DNA of 64,000 bases from Diadophis punctatus similis (GCA_023053685.1 JALIGW010000002.1:250056356-250120355); one strand, 5' to 3'. Shown: positions 1 through 11,311, counted from the first letter of the stretch. Numbers and translations: made by a program. The notes: generated from the letters alone by a model not told the origin.

Positions 1-47
1 TAATTAGAGATTTGGCTTTTTCTTTGCGCTCCTTTGGAAATACAACA

Positions 48-1157
48 ATGGCTTCAAAGTCTGGAAAGATTGTTTTGAATAAAAGAGCTGACTATCCCTC
101 CGGTCATATTTCCAAAATGCAACTTATTACTGAGTCAACACCTCCACAGTCTTTGACACCTGAAAATTTACTAAGTACTCTAAAGATTATGAAAAATGAC
201 CTGATTTTGGAATTTAACCAAAAAATTAATGAAATAGAAAAAAAAATGCAGGCTGCTCTAAAGAATATGGAACAACAACTTAGGACGGATATGTTAGAGG
301 TTTGCAAAGGATTAGCAACAAATATTGATGCTTTGGAGGATTGTATTGAAACAAATAAACAAGCTTTGGCAACCTCGGTGGAATATATAAATAAATTTCA
401 AAATGACATTGTAAATTTTGAAACAGAGGTGTTGATGACGCAGTTCAGAAGAATGGAATTTGCTATAAGGGTGAGAGGATTGAAGGAGGGATTATATGAT
501 GATTTGAAAGGAAGAATGGTCGAGGCCTTGGAGCAGGTGTCTGGAATGTCTAAAGAGGAATTGGCTACACAAATTGATAAGATATATAGGGTCAACTCGT
601 GGTATGCAAAACAAAAACACCTACCAAGGGATATTGTTATATATTTTACTACAAGAGCCTTACGGAATAGAATTATACAGGCGACGTTTAAGAATAACCT
701 TCAGGTGAATGGCCAGGAACTTATGATTTGGAAAGAAATTCCCTCAAAAATGCTTAAAGCTAGAAAAGAATTTACTTTTTTGATTGATGAATTTAAAAAA
801 CTAAATTTACAATATAAATGGGAAGCACCAACAAGAGTAGCGGTGAAATTTTTGGGGAAAAGATACTGGCTGAATACGACAAAGAAAGCTACCGAATTTT
901 ATGTCAATGTTTTAAAGGCTGATATATCTAAAATTCCAGAAGAAAGACGTATGAAACTAGAAGAGGAGGAGGAGGGAAAGCCATCCTTACCGGATCAAAT
1001 TGAAATAGTTTTAAAGAATCAAAGTGAATGGCAGAGCCAGAAAGATGTGGAAAAGGAGATGGAGGATCGGGATCAGATGGGAGGCGAGCTGATAAATTTA
1101 AAATCATTAAGATACAAAAAGACGCAACCATCAAGATACAAAGAGATGCAGTGTTGA
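48..1157 (+). CDS. L1 ORF1p-like RNA-binding protein
   Basis: The frame is open for 369 codons from the ATG at 48. It also runs upstream to 12 without ATG, so 48 is preferred. The N-terminal third is rich in K, E, Q and heptad-like Leu/Met/Ile (about residues 50-125), consistent with the ORF1p trimerising coiled coil. The middle (about 135-220) reads as the RRM-like domain, with segments such as MEFAIRVRGLKEG and LPRDIVIYFTTRALRN. The C-terminal domain follows to about residue 310, and the tail is charged (EEEEEGK). ORF1p of L1 binds L1 RNA as a chaperone in a cytoplasmic RNP. No stop or frameshift is seen, which suggests a young copy. There is no ORF2 downstream, so it could only move with a partner in trans. 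Confidence 0.8.
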   Translation: MASKSGKIVLNKRADYPSGHISKMQLITESTPPQSLTPENLLSTLKIMKNDLILEFNQKINEIEKKMQAALKNMEQQLRTDMLEVCKGLATNIDALEDCIETNKQALATSVEYINKFQNDIVNFETEVLMTQFRRMEFAIRVRGLKEGLYDDLKGRMVEALEQVSGMSKEELATQIDKIYRVNSWYAKQKHLPRDIVIYFTTRALRNRIIQATFKNNLQVNGQELMIWKEIPSKMLKARKEFTFLIDEFKKLNLQYKWEAPTRVAVKFLGKRYWLNTTKKATEFYVNVLKADISKIPEERRMKLEEEEEGKPSLPDQIEIVLKNQSEWQSQKDVEKEMEDRDQMGGELINLKSLRYKKTQPSRYKEMQC

Positions 1158-1330
1158 AATGTATTAGATGGATGGAGATTAATATGATTGTATTTTTCCT
1201 TTTTTTTCTTTCTTTCTCTACCTTTCTTTCTTTAACTCTTTTCTTTTAATATTTTTTGAAGATTTGGAATCTTTAATCAACATTATTAAGTTATAAAGTA
1301 TTATAATTAGATCTGAAAATTTGTTTCAAA

Positions 1331-1575
1331 GGAAGGATTTCCTGCAGGCTGGGGGCAGAGCTTAATCCACTCGAGCTCACCCCCAAGTATGTATGGTTGT
1401 TGAATGAGTATTGGATGTTTTTAAATATTGTGTTTTTAATTTTTATATCTGTTTTTTAATGTGATTTTATAAATTGGTGTCTTGTATTTTTTTCTGTTGT
1501 ACGCCGCCCTGAATTCTTCGGGAGTTGGGCGGCATATAAGAACACCATAATAAATAAATAAATAAATAAATAAAT
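1331..1575 (+). mobile_element. L2/CR1-clade LINE 3' end
   Basis: The fragment ends in an inverted pair of GCCGCCC / GGGCGGC (about 1503-1533) followed by CATATAAGAAC and an (AATA)n tail (1549-1575). The same terminal hairpin appears, reversed, at the 3' end of the large LINE at about 12752-12790. It is a 5'-truncated insertion inside the L1. Confidence 0.7.
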
Positions 1576-1625
1576 TTTCCTTTGTCTTAGGTTTTCCTTT
1601 TTTTCTCCTCTATGTCCTTTTATTA

Positions 1626-1958
1626 TTATTATTAATAATACTTTTTAAGGATTTAGGAAAAAAAATATTTTGAGTTAATAAGTTGATGTATAATAATATT
1701 ATGCTATTATGATGAAGTTTAAAAGTTTTTCTATTTAATATTTAGTTACTATCTATGTAATACTTACTCAATTTTTATTTAATTTTGAGATCATTACTAC
1801 TATTAATACTTTTTAAAGATTTAGAATTTTTTGGAAGTAAATAATTTGATGTATGGTAATATTATGCTATTAATATCATGATGAAGTTTAAGATTTTTGT
1901 AATTTATATTTAGTTATTATTTATGTAATATTCATTTAAGTTTTATTTAATTCTGAGT
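1626..1958 (+). repeat. Imperfect direct tandem repeat, about 165 bp x 2
   Basis: Two neighbouring blocks (about 1626-1790 and 1795-1958) share the order ACTTTTTAA(G/A)GATTTAG, then a TGATGTAT(A/G) block, AATATTATGCTATTA, ATGATGAAGTTTAA, TATTTAGTTA and TTTATTTAATT. They lie in the L1 3' region, so the 3' UTR appears to have duplicated internally. Confidence 0.65.
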
Positions 1959-2284
1959 AGATGCTGTCTAGGGTAGATGATTGAAAGGAGGAGGAAGAAA
2001 TTGTTCTTTTTCCTTTGTATATTTTTCCTTTTTCCTTTATTCTTGTTATTCTTGTATTTTTCTTGTATTTTTATTTTTATTCTTTTCTTATTTTTTATTA
2101 TTACTTTATATACAGATGATATAAAAGATAGAGGTTTAACGATGTAATTTATCAATGTACAATTTGGAGTTGAGGGTTTTTTGTTTTTTTTTCTATTTTT
2201 TATTTTTTTAAAAAATGTTTTTTTTTAACTTGATTTAAATTTATCTTATTGATATTATGCCCTGTATTCTCTCTGGGAAGTCCA

Positions 2285-2323
2285 GGGGGGAGGGGGGAGG
2301 GAAGGGGGTGGGTGAGGGGGGAG
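2285..2323 (+). other. G-rich tract with G-quadruplex potential
   Basis: Six runs of three or more G are separated by one to three bases, on the L1 sense strand shortly before its polyadenylation signal. This meets the simple four-G-run pattern several times over. Such tracts are typical of L1 3' UTRs. Confidence 0.7.
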
Positions 2324-2551
2324 AAAAATAAAAAATGTTTGTACTCTGTACTATACTCAATATTTAGCTATTATCTATGTAATTTTGTACTAATAAAACT
2401 TTTTGGAAAAAAAACGGCTGAATGTGTAGATGGATCTTTATAGGTTTCTGTGACTTTGAAGTATGAACTGTTCTCGGGATTGTGCAGTGAAGGGGCTTTT
2501 GTCTCTTTTGCTTTTTCAATGGTGGTCAATTAATCCTATTATGTCTTAAAA

Positions 2552-2775
2552 CAGGGGTCCTCAAATTTTTTAAACAGGGGGCCAATTCATGGTCCCTCAG
2601 ACTGTTCGGGGGGGAACAGACCGGGTGGGCGTGCATGGCTAGGTGGTCATGTGACAAGGTGGGCGTGGCCAATTTAGCAGTCCATTTTGCCAATTTAGTA
2701 GTTCATTAACAATACACACAAATTAAACTTTAAATTGTTTTGCTCCTGGGGGTGTTTTATTTCATTTTGTTTGCA
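2552..2775. mobile_element. hAT-like non-autonomous element (fragment)
   Basis: It begins CAGGGGTCCTCAAATTTTTT, which looks like a hAT terminal sequence. A weak inverse match (TTTGAGCCCCTTTG) lies near 2950-2963, so the element may extend to about 2964 and include the microsatellite. No convincing 8-bp target duplication was found. Family and right boundary are tentative. Confidence 0.45.
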
Positions 2776-2891
2776 TGTTGCTCTTTTGTTCAACTTTTCT
2801 TTTTACAGGATTGTTTTTTAGGTTGTTTAGGAGTCTAGTGGTCCACTTCAGGAAACTCAAGTTTTGCAGCAATTCTTCTCAGCCCACAAGT

Positions 2892-2945
2892 CCCTCTCTC
2901 CCTCCCTCCCTCCCTCCTTCCTTCTCTGTCTCTCTCTCTCTCTCC
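2892..2945 (+). repeat. Pyrimidine microsatellite (CTCC/CTTC/CT)n
   Basis: Uninterrupted C/T tract of CTCCC, CTTC and CT repeats. Confidence 0.9.
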
Positions 2946-2964
2946 ACTATTTGAGCCCCTTTGG

Positions 2965-4200
2965 AGAAATGAAGATTTCAAATACAACTAAAGTTTAGAT
3001 CACAGGTACATTCAGAGACTTTTATCTGTTATATCAAAGGACAGAAAAGTGGGGGTGGGGAAGAGAAACCAGTACATGGAATGCTTGATGGGTACAGAGA
3101 TGAGACTGGCTCCTGAGGCATCTTCTGGAGGATCCCCTTCAACCCTGGCAGTGCCCTGGGATACCTCGCTGAATTAACAAGAGGACAGCAGAGAAATACA
3201 TTTATCTGAAATTTAAATCATAGGGCACATAACAAGAAAATGCATCAGGGAGAATACATACCTCTGTTGTGACCTACCACCACTTAGTTTCAATGTGAGG
3301 AATTTCAATCACTCACAACTTGACTTCTCCCTGGTGGCACTGGATTTCTTTAACAGCACAACTAATAGTTAGGAATGATGGGAGGGTAGTGCAGTAGCCT
3401 CTGGAGGGCCATCACATCCTTATTACTGAACTACAGTTTTTACCACAACCCCTGAGTCTGTCTTCCTTCCTTCCCTTCCCTCCAACCTCTCTATGTGTTC
3501 CGGGGGGGGGAACCCCTGAACTGATGCTGGATTCTTGGAATCTGACGTCCAGAGGCTGATGAGCCTCACACTGATGATCAGCTGGTCGGCGGAGAGCCAA
3601 CCACCACCTGCCTGGCGGGGAGGCCCAGAGTCACAACACAGGCTGCCTGCAGGCTCTGCAGGAAAAGTGACTGAGATCCGGGAGGCGAAAACGAGTCGAC
3701 ACTGACGCTGCTGTTGTCAGGGGAGAGTGGGGCAGGGTCACATTGTGGCTCCACGTCATAATGGGCTCCAGGAGGAAACGTGCTAACTTTCAATGTGCTA
3801 CACAAGGTGCTGCGAGAACAGCAGGCAGGCCATGGAGGCGGCAACAGAAAATGTACCATGATGAAGCCAGAATGTTGTAGCTGCGCAGTCAAGTGCACGC
3901 GTGCTTTGCTCCCTCACGCGTCAGTCCACCAGCCTGCGCCCTGGCTGCTTAGACCGGGGCAGCTTCGGGGAAGAGCCAGGGAGGGCTCTGATACTGCTGT
4001 CTCCCGCGCGTCCCCTCCCTCCCTAAGTGGCCAGGGACCACATGACTGAGCCGCCGACCAGCCGGCTCTCCCACAAGCCAAAACCCTTTGGCCGAGCACA
4101 ATGGGTACAGAGCATGTCTCCGTCCCCCGCCGTCAGCCTTATGTTCGTGGGCAGCCTTGGTAAGCTTTGCAAGCCTTGCAGGCTGGAAATATTTATGTAA
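2965..4200. other. No recognisable gene or repeat
   Basis: Apparently single-copy sequence in this window. Short ORFs here resemble no family known to me and have no splice context. G+C and CpG rise visibly at about 3540-4140 compared with the AT-rich left side. That could mark a promoter region, but I see no other support. Confidence 0.4.
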
Positions 4201-4201
4201 A

Positions 4202-4575
4202 TACAGGTAATCCTTGACTTACAACCACAATTGAGCCCAAAATTTCACTGTTGCTAAGTGAGACATCTGTTAAGAGAGTTTTGCCCCATTTTACAACTTT
4301 TCTTGCCACAGTTGTTAAGCGAATCATTGCAGTTGTTAGTCACACAGCTGTTAAGCGAATCTGGCTTCCCTGTTGACTTTGTTGGTCAGAAGGTGACAAA
4401 AGAGGATCACATGACTCCAGGACACTGCTACCATCATAAATATGGGTGTTTTGCCAAGCATCCAAATTTTGATCATGTGACCATGGGGTGCTGCAGTGGT
4501 CGTGTCATCAGTCACTTTTTTCAGTGCTGTTGAGTGGTTACTAAATGAACTGTTCTAACTTGAGGACTGTCTGTA
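4202..4575. mobile_element. TA-flanked MITE, copy A
   Basis: The left end (CAGGTAATCCTTGACTTA after TA) and right end (TAACTTGAGGACTGTCTG before TA) are imperfect inverted repeats. TA at each edge fits a Tc1/mariner-type target duplication. There is no coding capacity. The internal GTTAAGCGAAT / TTGTTAAG motifs are part of the repeat. Confidence 0.6.
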
Positions 4576-4627
4576 AGAAAAAAGGCAAGAAATATTGTGC
4601 ACAACCACGATGACATCTTGATTAACG

Positions 4628-4999
4628 TAGTCCTCACTTAACAACAGCCATTGGCATCAAGAAGTCAATTCCTGACTTGTGTGGTCATTAAATATGTCCT
4701 CACTTTACCATGCCAACTTAGAACATCTGTTCTAGCTGTGGTCATTAAGTGAATCACCGTGTTCTGTTTAGTGCAATGTACCGTGAGTGTGACTTGCAAC
4801 TTCCTGTCAATTTTGTTTGTTGGAAGCCAATTGTGAAGGCTCCAAATGGCAATTCCATGACTGTGGGACATCACAACTGTCGTAATTGCAAGCCAGTGCC
4901 ACTCCCAAATAACTGATGGCCACAACTTTGAGGAACTACTATTTCAGCACCAGTGTAATTTTGAAGGCTGAGTAGTAAGCGGTAAGCGAGGACTGTCTA
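4628..4999. mobile_element. TA-flanked MITE, copy B
   Basis: The ends match copy A in sense: GTCCTCACTTAAC on the left, and GTAAGCGAGGACTGTC before TA on the right. It is about the same length as copy A but strongly diverged from it. Confidence 0.5.
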
Positions 5000-5164
5000 T
5001 AAAATTGAAGATCTCAAAGGGTGCGCAATAGCTATTTTTTTTTAAAAAAAAAAACTAGGTTAAGAACAGTTCTTCCAGAATAATAAATGGATGGTGCACA
5101 ACTAGGAAATCATGTGTTTGTTTGCTAGGTATAGAAGTTAAAAAAATAATCACAAAAGACAGCA

Positions 5165-5568
5165 ATGGCATAAGAGTTCCACATTGTTTCCAAGAAAAGA
5201 AAATGTCCATAAAATCACAAGTTAACCCTAATACGAAGGAGAACCAGTTTTAAAGAATGTACCACCAATGGAATAAAATCTGGGGAAAGAAGGAATATGT
5301 AGCAACTGACATGTTTCAATCAAATTGCTTCTTATGGCTTTTAAACTGTGAAGGTCACCTGCATGGCAAAACAGCCTTTACATTTGAAATTTTGCACTTC
5401 TTTTATCACTGCCCTAAACTCCCCCAATATATTTCCTATTCGTACGGTTTCTTCCACTTGCGTGCCTTGTTCTTGACGCAATCTGAACAGACATGCTTGG
5501 TGCGCTGAATTTCTGGAGCTATTAGGAAAAAAAGAACATTGAACACCCTCTGTGTCTCTTCTCCTCTT
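5165..5568. other. Paralogue of the insertion's left flank; empty site
   Basis: This stretch is the same sequence as 12072-12476, 32836-33248 and 51633-52045, with scattered substitutions. In those copies it is followed by the LINE/ERV insertion. Here it runs straight into the sequence that lies beyond the insertion elsewhere (5569 on matches 25944 on). The junction at 5566-5574 is therefore the pre-insertion state. The 83-codon frame inside (5257-5508) differs between copies mostly by amino-acid changes and is not taken as a gene. Confidence 0.85.
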
Positions 5569-5896
5569 GCTTTCTCCTTACGTGAGGAGCCACAATCTCG
5601 TGACTATAGTTTCAGTGCTCCAATCCCCAAGAGATGCTGGCTGGAGAATTCTGAGGCTGAAAATGTTTGGGGCACCCAGGGAGAAAAAGTCTTTGACTCA
5701 TGGCAAGTAGCATTTCTATCATCTACCATCACAAAAATACAAAGAACACTCCCTTACGCTGAAGGCCAGATAGCCATTATCAAAGTAATATGTTCCAACT
5801 TTTTCTTTCCTCTTACCCATCTAATACCATTACATATTTGCCTACAAAAAATCAGGAAAATTCTATGTAATTTAATCAATTTATATAGTCAATTAC
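5569..5896. other. 3' flank of the zinc-finger gene
   Basis: Matches 25944-26272, 44755-45083 and 63547-63875. It lies just downstream of the minus-strand zinc-finger exon and may be its 3' UTR or spacer. Its ORFs are not conserved. Confidence 0.5.
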
Positions 5897-7450
<1,554 letters not shown>

Positions 7451-8209
7451 ATGAACCACAATGGAGTTGTTCTGACCAAAGGTTTTGCCACATTCAGAGT
7501 ATTTGTATCTTTCCCACAACAGGAACGTCTATGGAGCTTTTCCACAACTAAGGTTCCTGAGGTTGTCAAAAATATGGATGATCTGTTGTTTAGTGGTGCT
7601 TTAATTAATGATGATTTTCTTCCTCCCAGAGCGAGGCCTGCAACACTGTCTACCCTACATGGCTGTCCAAGTGACGTTTTCCTCCCCACTGACTTCCAGA
7701 TATTTCCCTCTTTTGCTGAATGGAAAAATAATCTCCCTTGACTTTTCAGGTAACGTATGCTTGAATTTCACCCTCTACTTTTCCCAGCTAGAAATCTCTT
7801 TTTGATTTTCTCTCATTTCTTTCTCACTTGCTGAGAATTGTGTTGCTCTCTGAAGGAAATGGAAAATATTTTGATTTCTGGACTGACTTGCTTTGCTGTT
7901 CAATGTTGCTTGTTATCCTCAGTTGTCCAGAGTGCTCTTATTGCCTTCCTCTTTGTCTATAAGATGCAAATAAAAATGTATCTTTAATTGTACATGAAAT
8001 GTTTGCACAAAAAGATGAGATAAAAAGAGAAAAAGGGTTACATTACAATGGAAAAGCAAACATGCCACAATACCCAAAGAAGCTCTTACATTAGTCATGA
8101 CACATGGAAGACTACCCAGACTCAAGTTAGAGTATCCATTCAATGATGAAATTAACTTGTTGACTGGGTCAATCACAAATTCTTAGCAGTGCAGAGGGTT
8201 GTTTTCAAA
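7451..8209 (-). other. Zinc-finger 5' side: degenerate finger and intron-like sequence
   Basis: On the minus strand a degenerate finger ([16 protein letters not shown]) lies at about 7450-7500, above the insertion. Further up, a pyrimidine stretch and CAG at 7715-7730 (TTATTTTTCCATTCAG) form a good splice-acceptor candidate in unit 1. Stops follow it in the array frame. Nothing else is recognised up to the Tc1 end. Confidence 0.35.
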
Positions 8210-8293
8210 TACAGTCAAGTGAAAAAGAAACTACATCCTCTTTGATATCTTTGGTTTTACTTATCAGGACATAAAAATATCATCGCAACACAA

Positions 8294-8366
8294 AAGAATA
8301 ATAGAATTGGAAAGGATCTTGGAGATCTTCTAATCCAGCCCCTGCTGAAGCAGGAGACCCTACACC
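8294..8366 (-). mobile_element. CR1 3' fragment
   Basis: Contains the CR1-type phrase AATTGGAAAGGATCTTGGAG, TCTTCTAATCCAGCCCCTGC and GCAGGAGACCCTACACCA. It matches in sense the longer CR1 piece at 10930-11121. Confidence 0.6.
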
Positions 8367-8726
8367 ACAGGGCACCAACCAGTGGTCCGCGAGAAAATGT
8401 TGATGGTCCGTGGAGAAATCTTGGCCCCTGGGCCGTATATGGCTGAGAGCAATTAATCCAGCCCACACATGGGAACACATGGCTGCTCTGCCCAACATCA
8501 CCCCGCTCACATGCCAGCCCACACTCTTAAGGCCGAGCGCAAACCTCACCTTGAGTATAGTGGTGCGAGCTTCATGAGCTGGAACAGGAAGGTAAGACCA
8601 AGAACTCACCGCGCTCAGCTGAACGGCTGCCTGGGGTGGGGGGGAAGATTTAGCTGCCTTTTGGGGCTACATCTCTCCTGCGAGGCTGCCGGGTGGGAGG
8701 CCCAAGAAAAAGCACCTGCTAGATCG

Positions 8727-8820
8727 GCCCCCTGCAAACTCTCGTCTCTCGAGGAGCCCGGCCGAAGTTTCCCATGCAGCTTCAGTCAGCGCTCCTTGAG
8801 AGATGAGTTTGCAGGGGGCT
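8727..8820. repeat. Foldback (inverted repeat)
   Basis: The left arm (about 8727-8757, CCCCCTGCAAACTC to GAGGAGC) and right arm (about 8791-8820, GCTCCTTGAGAG to GAGTTTGCAGGGGGC) are inverted copies. They differ by a two-base gap and one or two mismatches, with a loop of about 33 bases. Pairing continues weakly outward. The arms are the same in all three units. Confidence 0.75.
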
Positions 8821-9232
8821 GAGCTACCGTCCGTAATGGACAGTGTACCCGTGTGGAGGAGCTACAACGAATCAGTCCTGTGAGTGTGACTACTACAGCT
8901 CTTTACCGGCTGGCGTAAATATATCGAGGTGGAATTCTGATGCCATGCAAATGAAAGTAGTGCTTCCCTCCTGCAGCTTCCAGCCATCGCAACCCCCGCT
9001 TCGGCCCACTTGTGTAGCGCCCCGCCCCCCACCGCAACAGCACCATAATTTCATTCCAGTCGACGAAGGCTGCGCTGCTTTCTGCATGTTTCACCACCTG
9101 CAAAGTTGCACATTGTACTTGCCACCCCCTATGGCGGAGATTTCCAGCGCCACCAGCGGCAAGTCCCATATTCCAGAGATGTGGTAGTCACAGGACTGGC
9201 CCTTTGGTCATCGCGGAGCAGCTCCTCCACCC

Positions 9233-9537
9233 GGGAAAAGGAAAAGGAAAAGGAAAGAAAGGAGAGGGGAGGGGAGGGAAGAGAAGGAAAGGAAAGAAAG
9301 GAAGAAGAGGAAGGGAAAGGAAAGGAAGGGAAGGAAAGGAAGAAGAGGAAAGGAAAGGAAGAAGAGGAGAGGAGAGGGAAGAAGGGGAAAGGAAAGAAAG
9401 AAAGGAAAGGAAAGAAAAAGGAAAGAGGGAAAGAAAAGGAAGGGAAAGGAAAGGTAGAAGAGGAAAGAACAGGAAATGAGAGGTGATTAAAGGAAAGAGA
9501 AGGAAAAGGAAGGAAGGAAGGAAGGAAGGAAAGAAGG

Positions 9538-9608
<71 letters not shown>

Positions 9609-9621
9609 GAAAGGAAAGGAA
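9233..9621 (+). repeat. Pure purine tract ending in (GAAA)n
   Basis: About 390 bases are almost wholly A/G: first irregular GGAAA/GGAAG repeats, then (GGAA)n, then an uninterrupted (GAAA)n run from about 9541. ORFs on either strand are low-complexity artefacts. Length differs slightly between units. Confidence 0.95.
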
Positions 9622-9644
9622 TAGCTAAAGCTTGGCTGACATAG

Positions 9645-9942
9645 GATTAGGCAACAGGACAATAGTCGCAAAACACATCAGCAAATCTACAACAGAATGG
9701 CTGGAAAAGAAAAGAATCAAGGGGTTTGCAAATGGCAGTCAAAGTCCAGACCTCAACCTGATTGGCAGGACCTAAAGAGAGTTGTGCACAAAAAAGCACC
9801 CACAAACCTCAATGTACTGAAGCAATGTTGTAAAGAAGAGTGGGCCAAAATTCCTCCATACCACTGCAAGAGACTGATTAAGACACACAGAAAAGAATTA
9901 CTTCTAGTTGTTGCTGCTAAAGGTTGTTCTACCAATTATTGA
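9645..9942 (+). pseudogene. Tc1-type transposase C-terminal remnant
   Basis: The sequence keeps the Tc1 catalytic-region context QQDN near 9645 and the end of the transposase: LKRVVHKKAPTNL, CCKEEWAKIPP and a final AAKGCSTNY before the stop at 9940-9942. A frameshift at about 9720-9760 breaks the segment that should carry the third catalytic acidic residue. The N-terminal DNA-binding and first catalytic regions are absent. Confidence 0.8.
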
Positions 9943-10349
9943 ATCATACATTTTTTTACACAGGTCTTCTCTGTTTTGGCTTTCTTTTTATAAAATAAAT
10001 GATGGCCTGATGTAATATGTCATATGTTGTTGTCTATCTGGAATTGTATTTATCTACTTTTAAGAATTGCTAAGGATTAAATGATTTTTACTATGTCCTG
10101 GTATGTAAAATAAAAAAAAGTCAAGCAGAGTGTACTTTCTTTTTCACATGACTGTATATCTAGAAGTCCTGGGGAGAGATTATACATTGGGAGATACAGT
10201 ATGTACGTTCAGAGAGAAATAAAAATACACACATCTACAATATGGAGATAATCCATATCTTTCAAGGCTGAAAAATATCTCAAAATGGTTACAGTCAAAC
10301 CTTCTGCGCTAATGTTAATAAGGAATCTGATAAATTTGATGATTGCTCA

Positions 10350-10690
10350 TATGTTGAGATGGCAAAGCTGAAGTTCAGGCCTCAACAGGCTTCTGAAGCC
10401 ACAGGAAATTTCACAGGAAACCACTAGCCTGTGGGTTAGGCATGCTTGACTATTTTTATAATTTCTACATTTCTATATTTTATTTGTTGTGCATCAGCTG
10501 CCTCTTATGTAACAAAGCGAAAGCAAAGAAATGTATAAATATCTGCCTTGCACTATGCTCAGGGTTCCTTCCTTCTTAGGAGGGACTCATCTTTATTCAG
10601 CTGAATAAATGTGTTGGCTTTATCAACACACACACTTGGACTCTGTCTTTTATTTCACTGAGCCACATCTGTCAATCACAGTTATGTCAG
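10350..10690 (+). mobile_element. Probable solo LTR
   Basis: A TATAAAT box (10534-10540) is followed 64 bp later by AATAAA (10604-10609) and then a GT/CA-rich and pyrimidine-rich stretch, the usual order of U3, R and U5 in a retroviral LTR. The ends are not certain: several TG/CA pairs are possible and no target duplication was clear. It differs in sequence from the LTRs at 17815 and 25225. Confidence 0.5.
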
Positions 10691-10929
10691 GGAAGTTTCG
10701 TGTCCAATAAATTTTATAAATAAATAAATTCACCTGAACAGTCAAAATATTCAATAGCCATTTTTTTTTAAATGCTGGGTTAAGCACAGTTGAACCTGGT
10801 TAATACACGGATGGGGGCACCAATAGAAAACACGGTGGAATGGAAGTAAAACAAAACAACAGTTGCAACTCAAAAAGACCAGAGGCACATAAGTCCAATC
10901 TTGTTGCCCGGAAAACATCAGGTCCATAA

Positions 10930-11121
10930 CAGAATAACTGAGTTGGGAGGGACCTTGGAGGTCTTCTAGTCCATCCCCAATTCAGGCAGGAGACTCGTCT
11001 AGTCCATTGCGAACAAATGGCTGTCCAATCCTCCTCTTAAAACCCGCCAATGATGGAGCACCCACAACCTCTGGAGTGAAGCCATTCCCAAAGAATCCAC
11101 CTTGTCTTTTAAATCTTCCCA
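10930..11121 (-). mobile_element. CR1 3' fragment
   Basis: Typical antisense CR1 3' sequence: GAGTTGGGAGGGACCTTGGA, GGTCTTCTAGTCCA, then AAATGGCTGTCCAATCCTCC and GATGGAGCACCCACAACCTC. It is a minus-strand copy truncated at both ends. Confidence 0.75.
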
Positions 11122-11311
11122 CCAGCAGAAAATAGCACCCACCACTTTCACAGCGTGCAGCACCAGCGGACCTAAATCTGGGGAGGGGAGGAACCTGCAG
11201 AAGGAGCAGCTGACATGCTTCAGCCCAGTTGCTTCTCTGCTTCCCCATCATGGAGGAAAGCAAACGGTCCTACTTTCTCCCGGACTCTCCTCCCACCTGC
11301 CCTCAACTCAC

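Larger units (their letters stand above)
1..2414 (+). mobile_element. L1-type non-LTR retrotransposon lacking ORF2
   Basis: An ORF1 frame (48-1157) is followed not by an endonuclease/RT ORF but by about 1.25 kb of AT-rich 3' sequence. That ends in AATAAA (2392-2397) and an A run (2407-2414). The 3' part holds a G-rich tract (2285-2323), as L1 3' UTRs often do. The left end lies outside the window. A separate LINE 3' end (1331-1575) is inserted in it. The structure resembles the half-L1 (HAL1) elements known in mammals. An internally deleted ordinary L1 is the alternative. Confidence 0.7.
8212..10154 (+). mobile_element. Tc1/mariner element with foreign internal sequence
   Basis: Near-perfect terminal inverted repeats (CAGTCAAGTGAAAAAGAAAC on the left, the inverse of GTACTTTCTTTTTCACATGA on the right) are flanked by TA on both sides. 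The first about 75 bp and the last about 510 bp read as a Tc1-type element. The middle, about 8290-9640, does not: it holds a CR1 fragment, a foldback and a long purine tract. It is a dead, composite copy. Confidence 0.8.

Noticed and set aside
3540..4140. CpG-island promoter of a further gene
   Set aside because: Only a base-composition rise; no exon, splice or promoter motif supports it.
5257..5508. 83-codon ORF repeated at 12164, 32936 and 51733
   Set aside because: Differences between the first and later copies are mostly amino-acid changes and there is no known domain; treated as non-coding flank.
9106..9671. Lys/Glu/Gly-rich and Ser/Phe/Leu-rich ORFs
   Set aside because: They are translations of the purine microsatellite.
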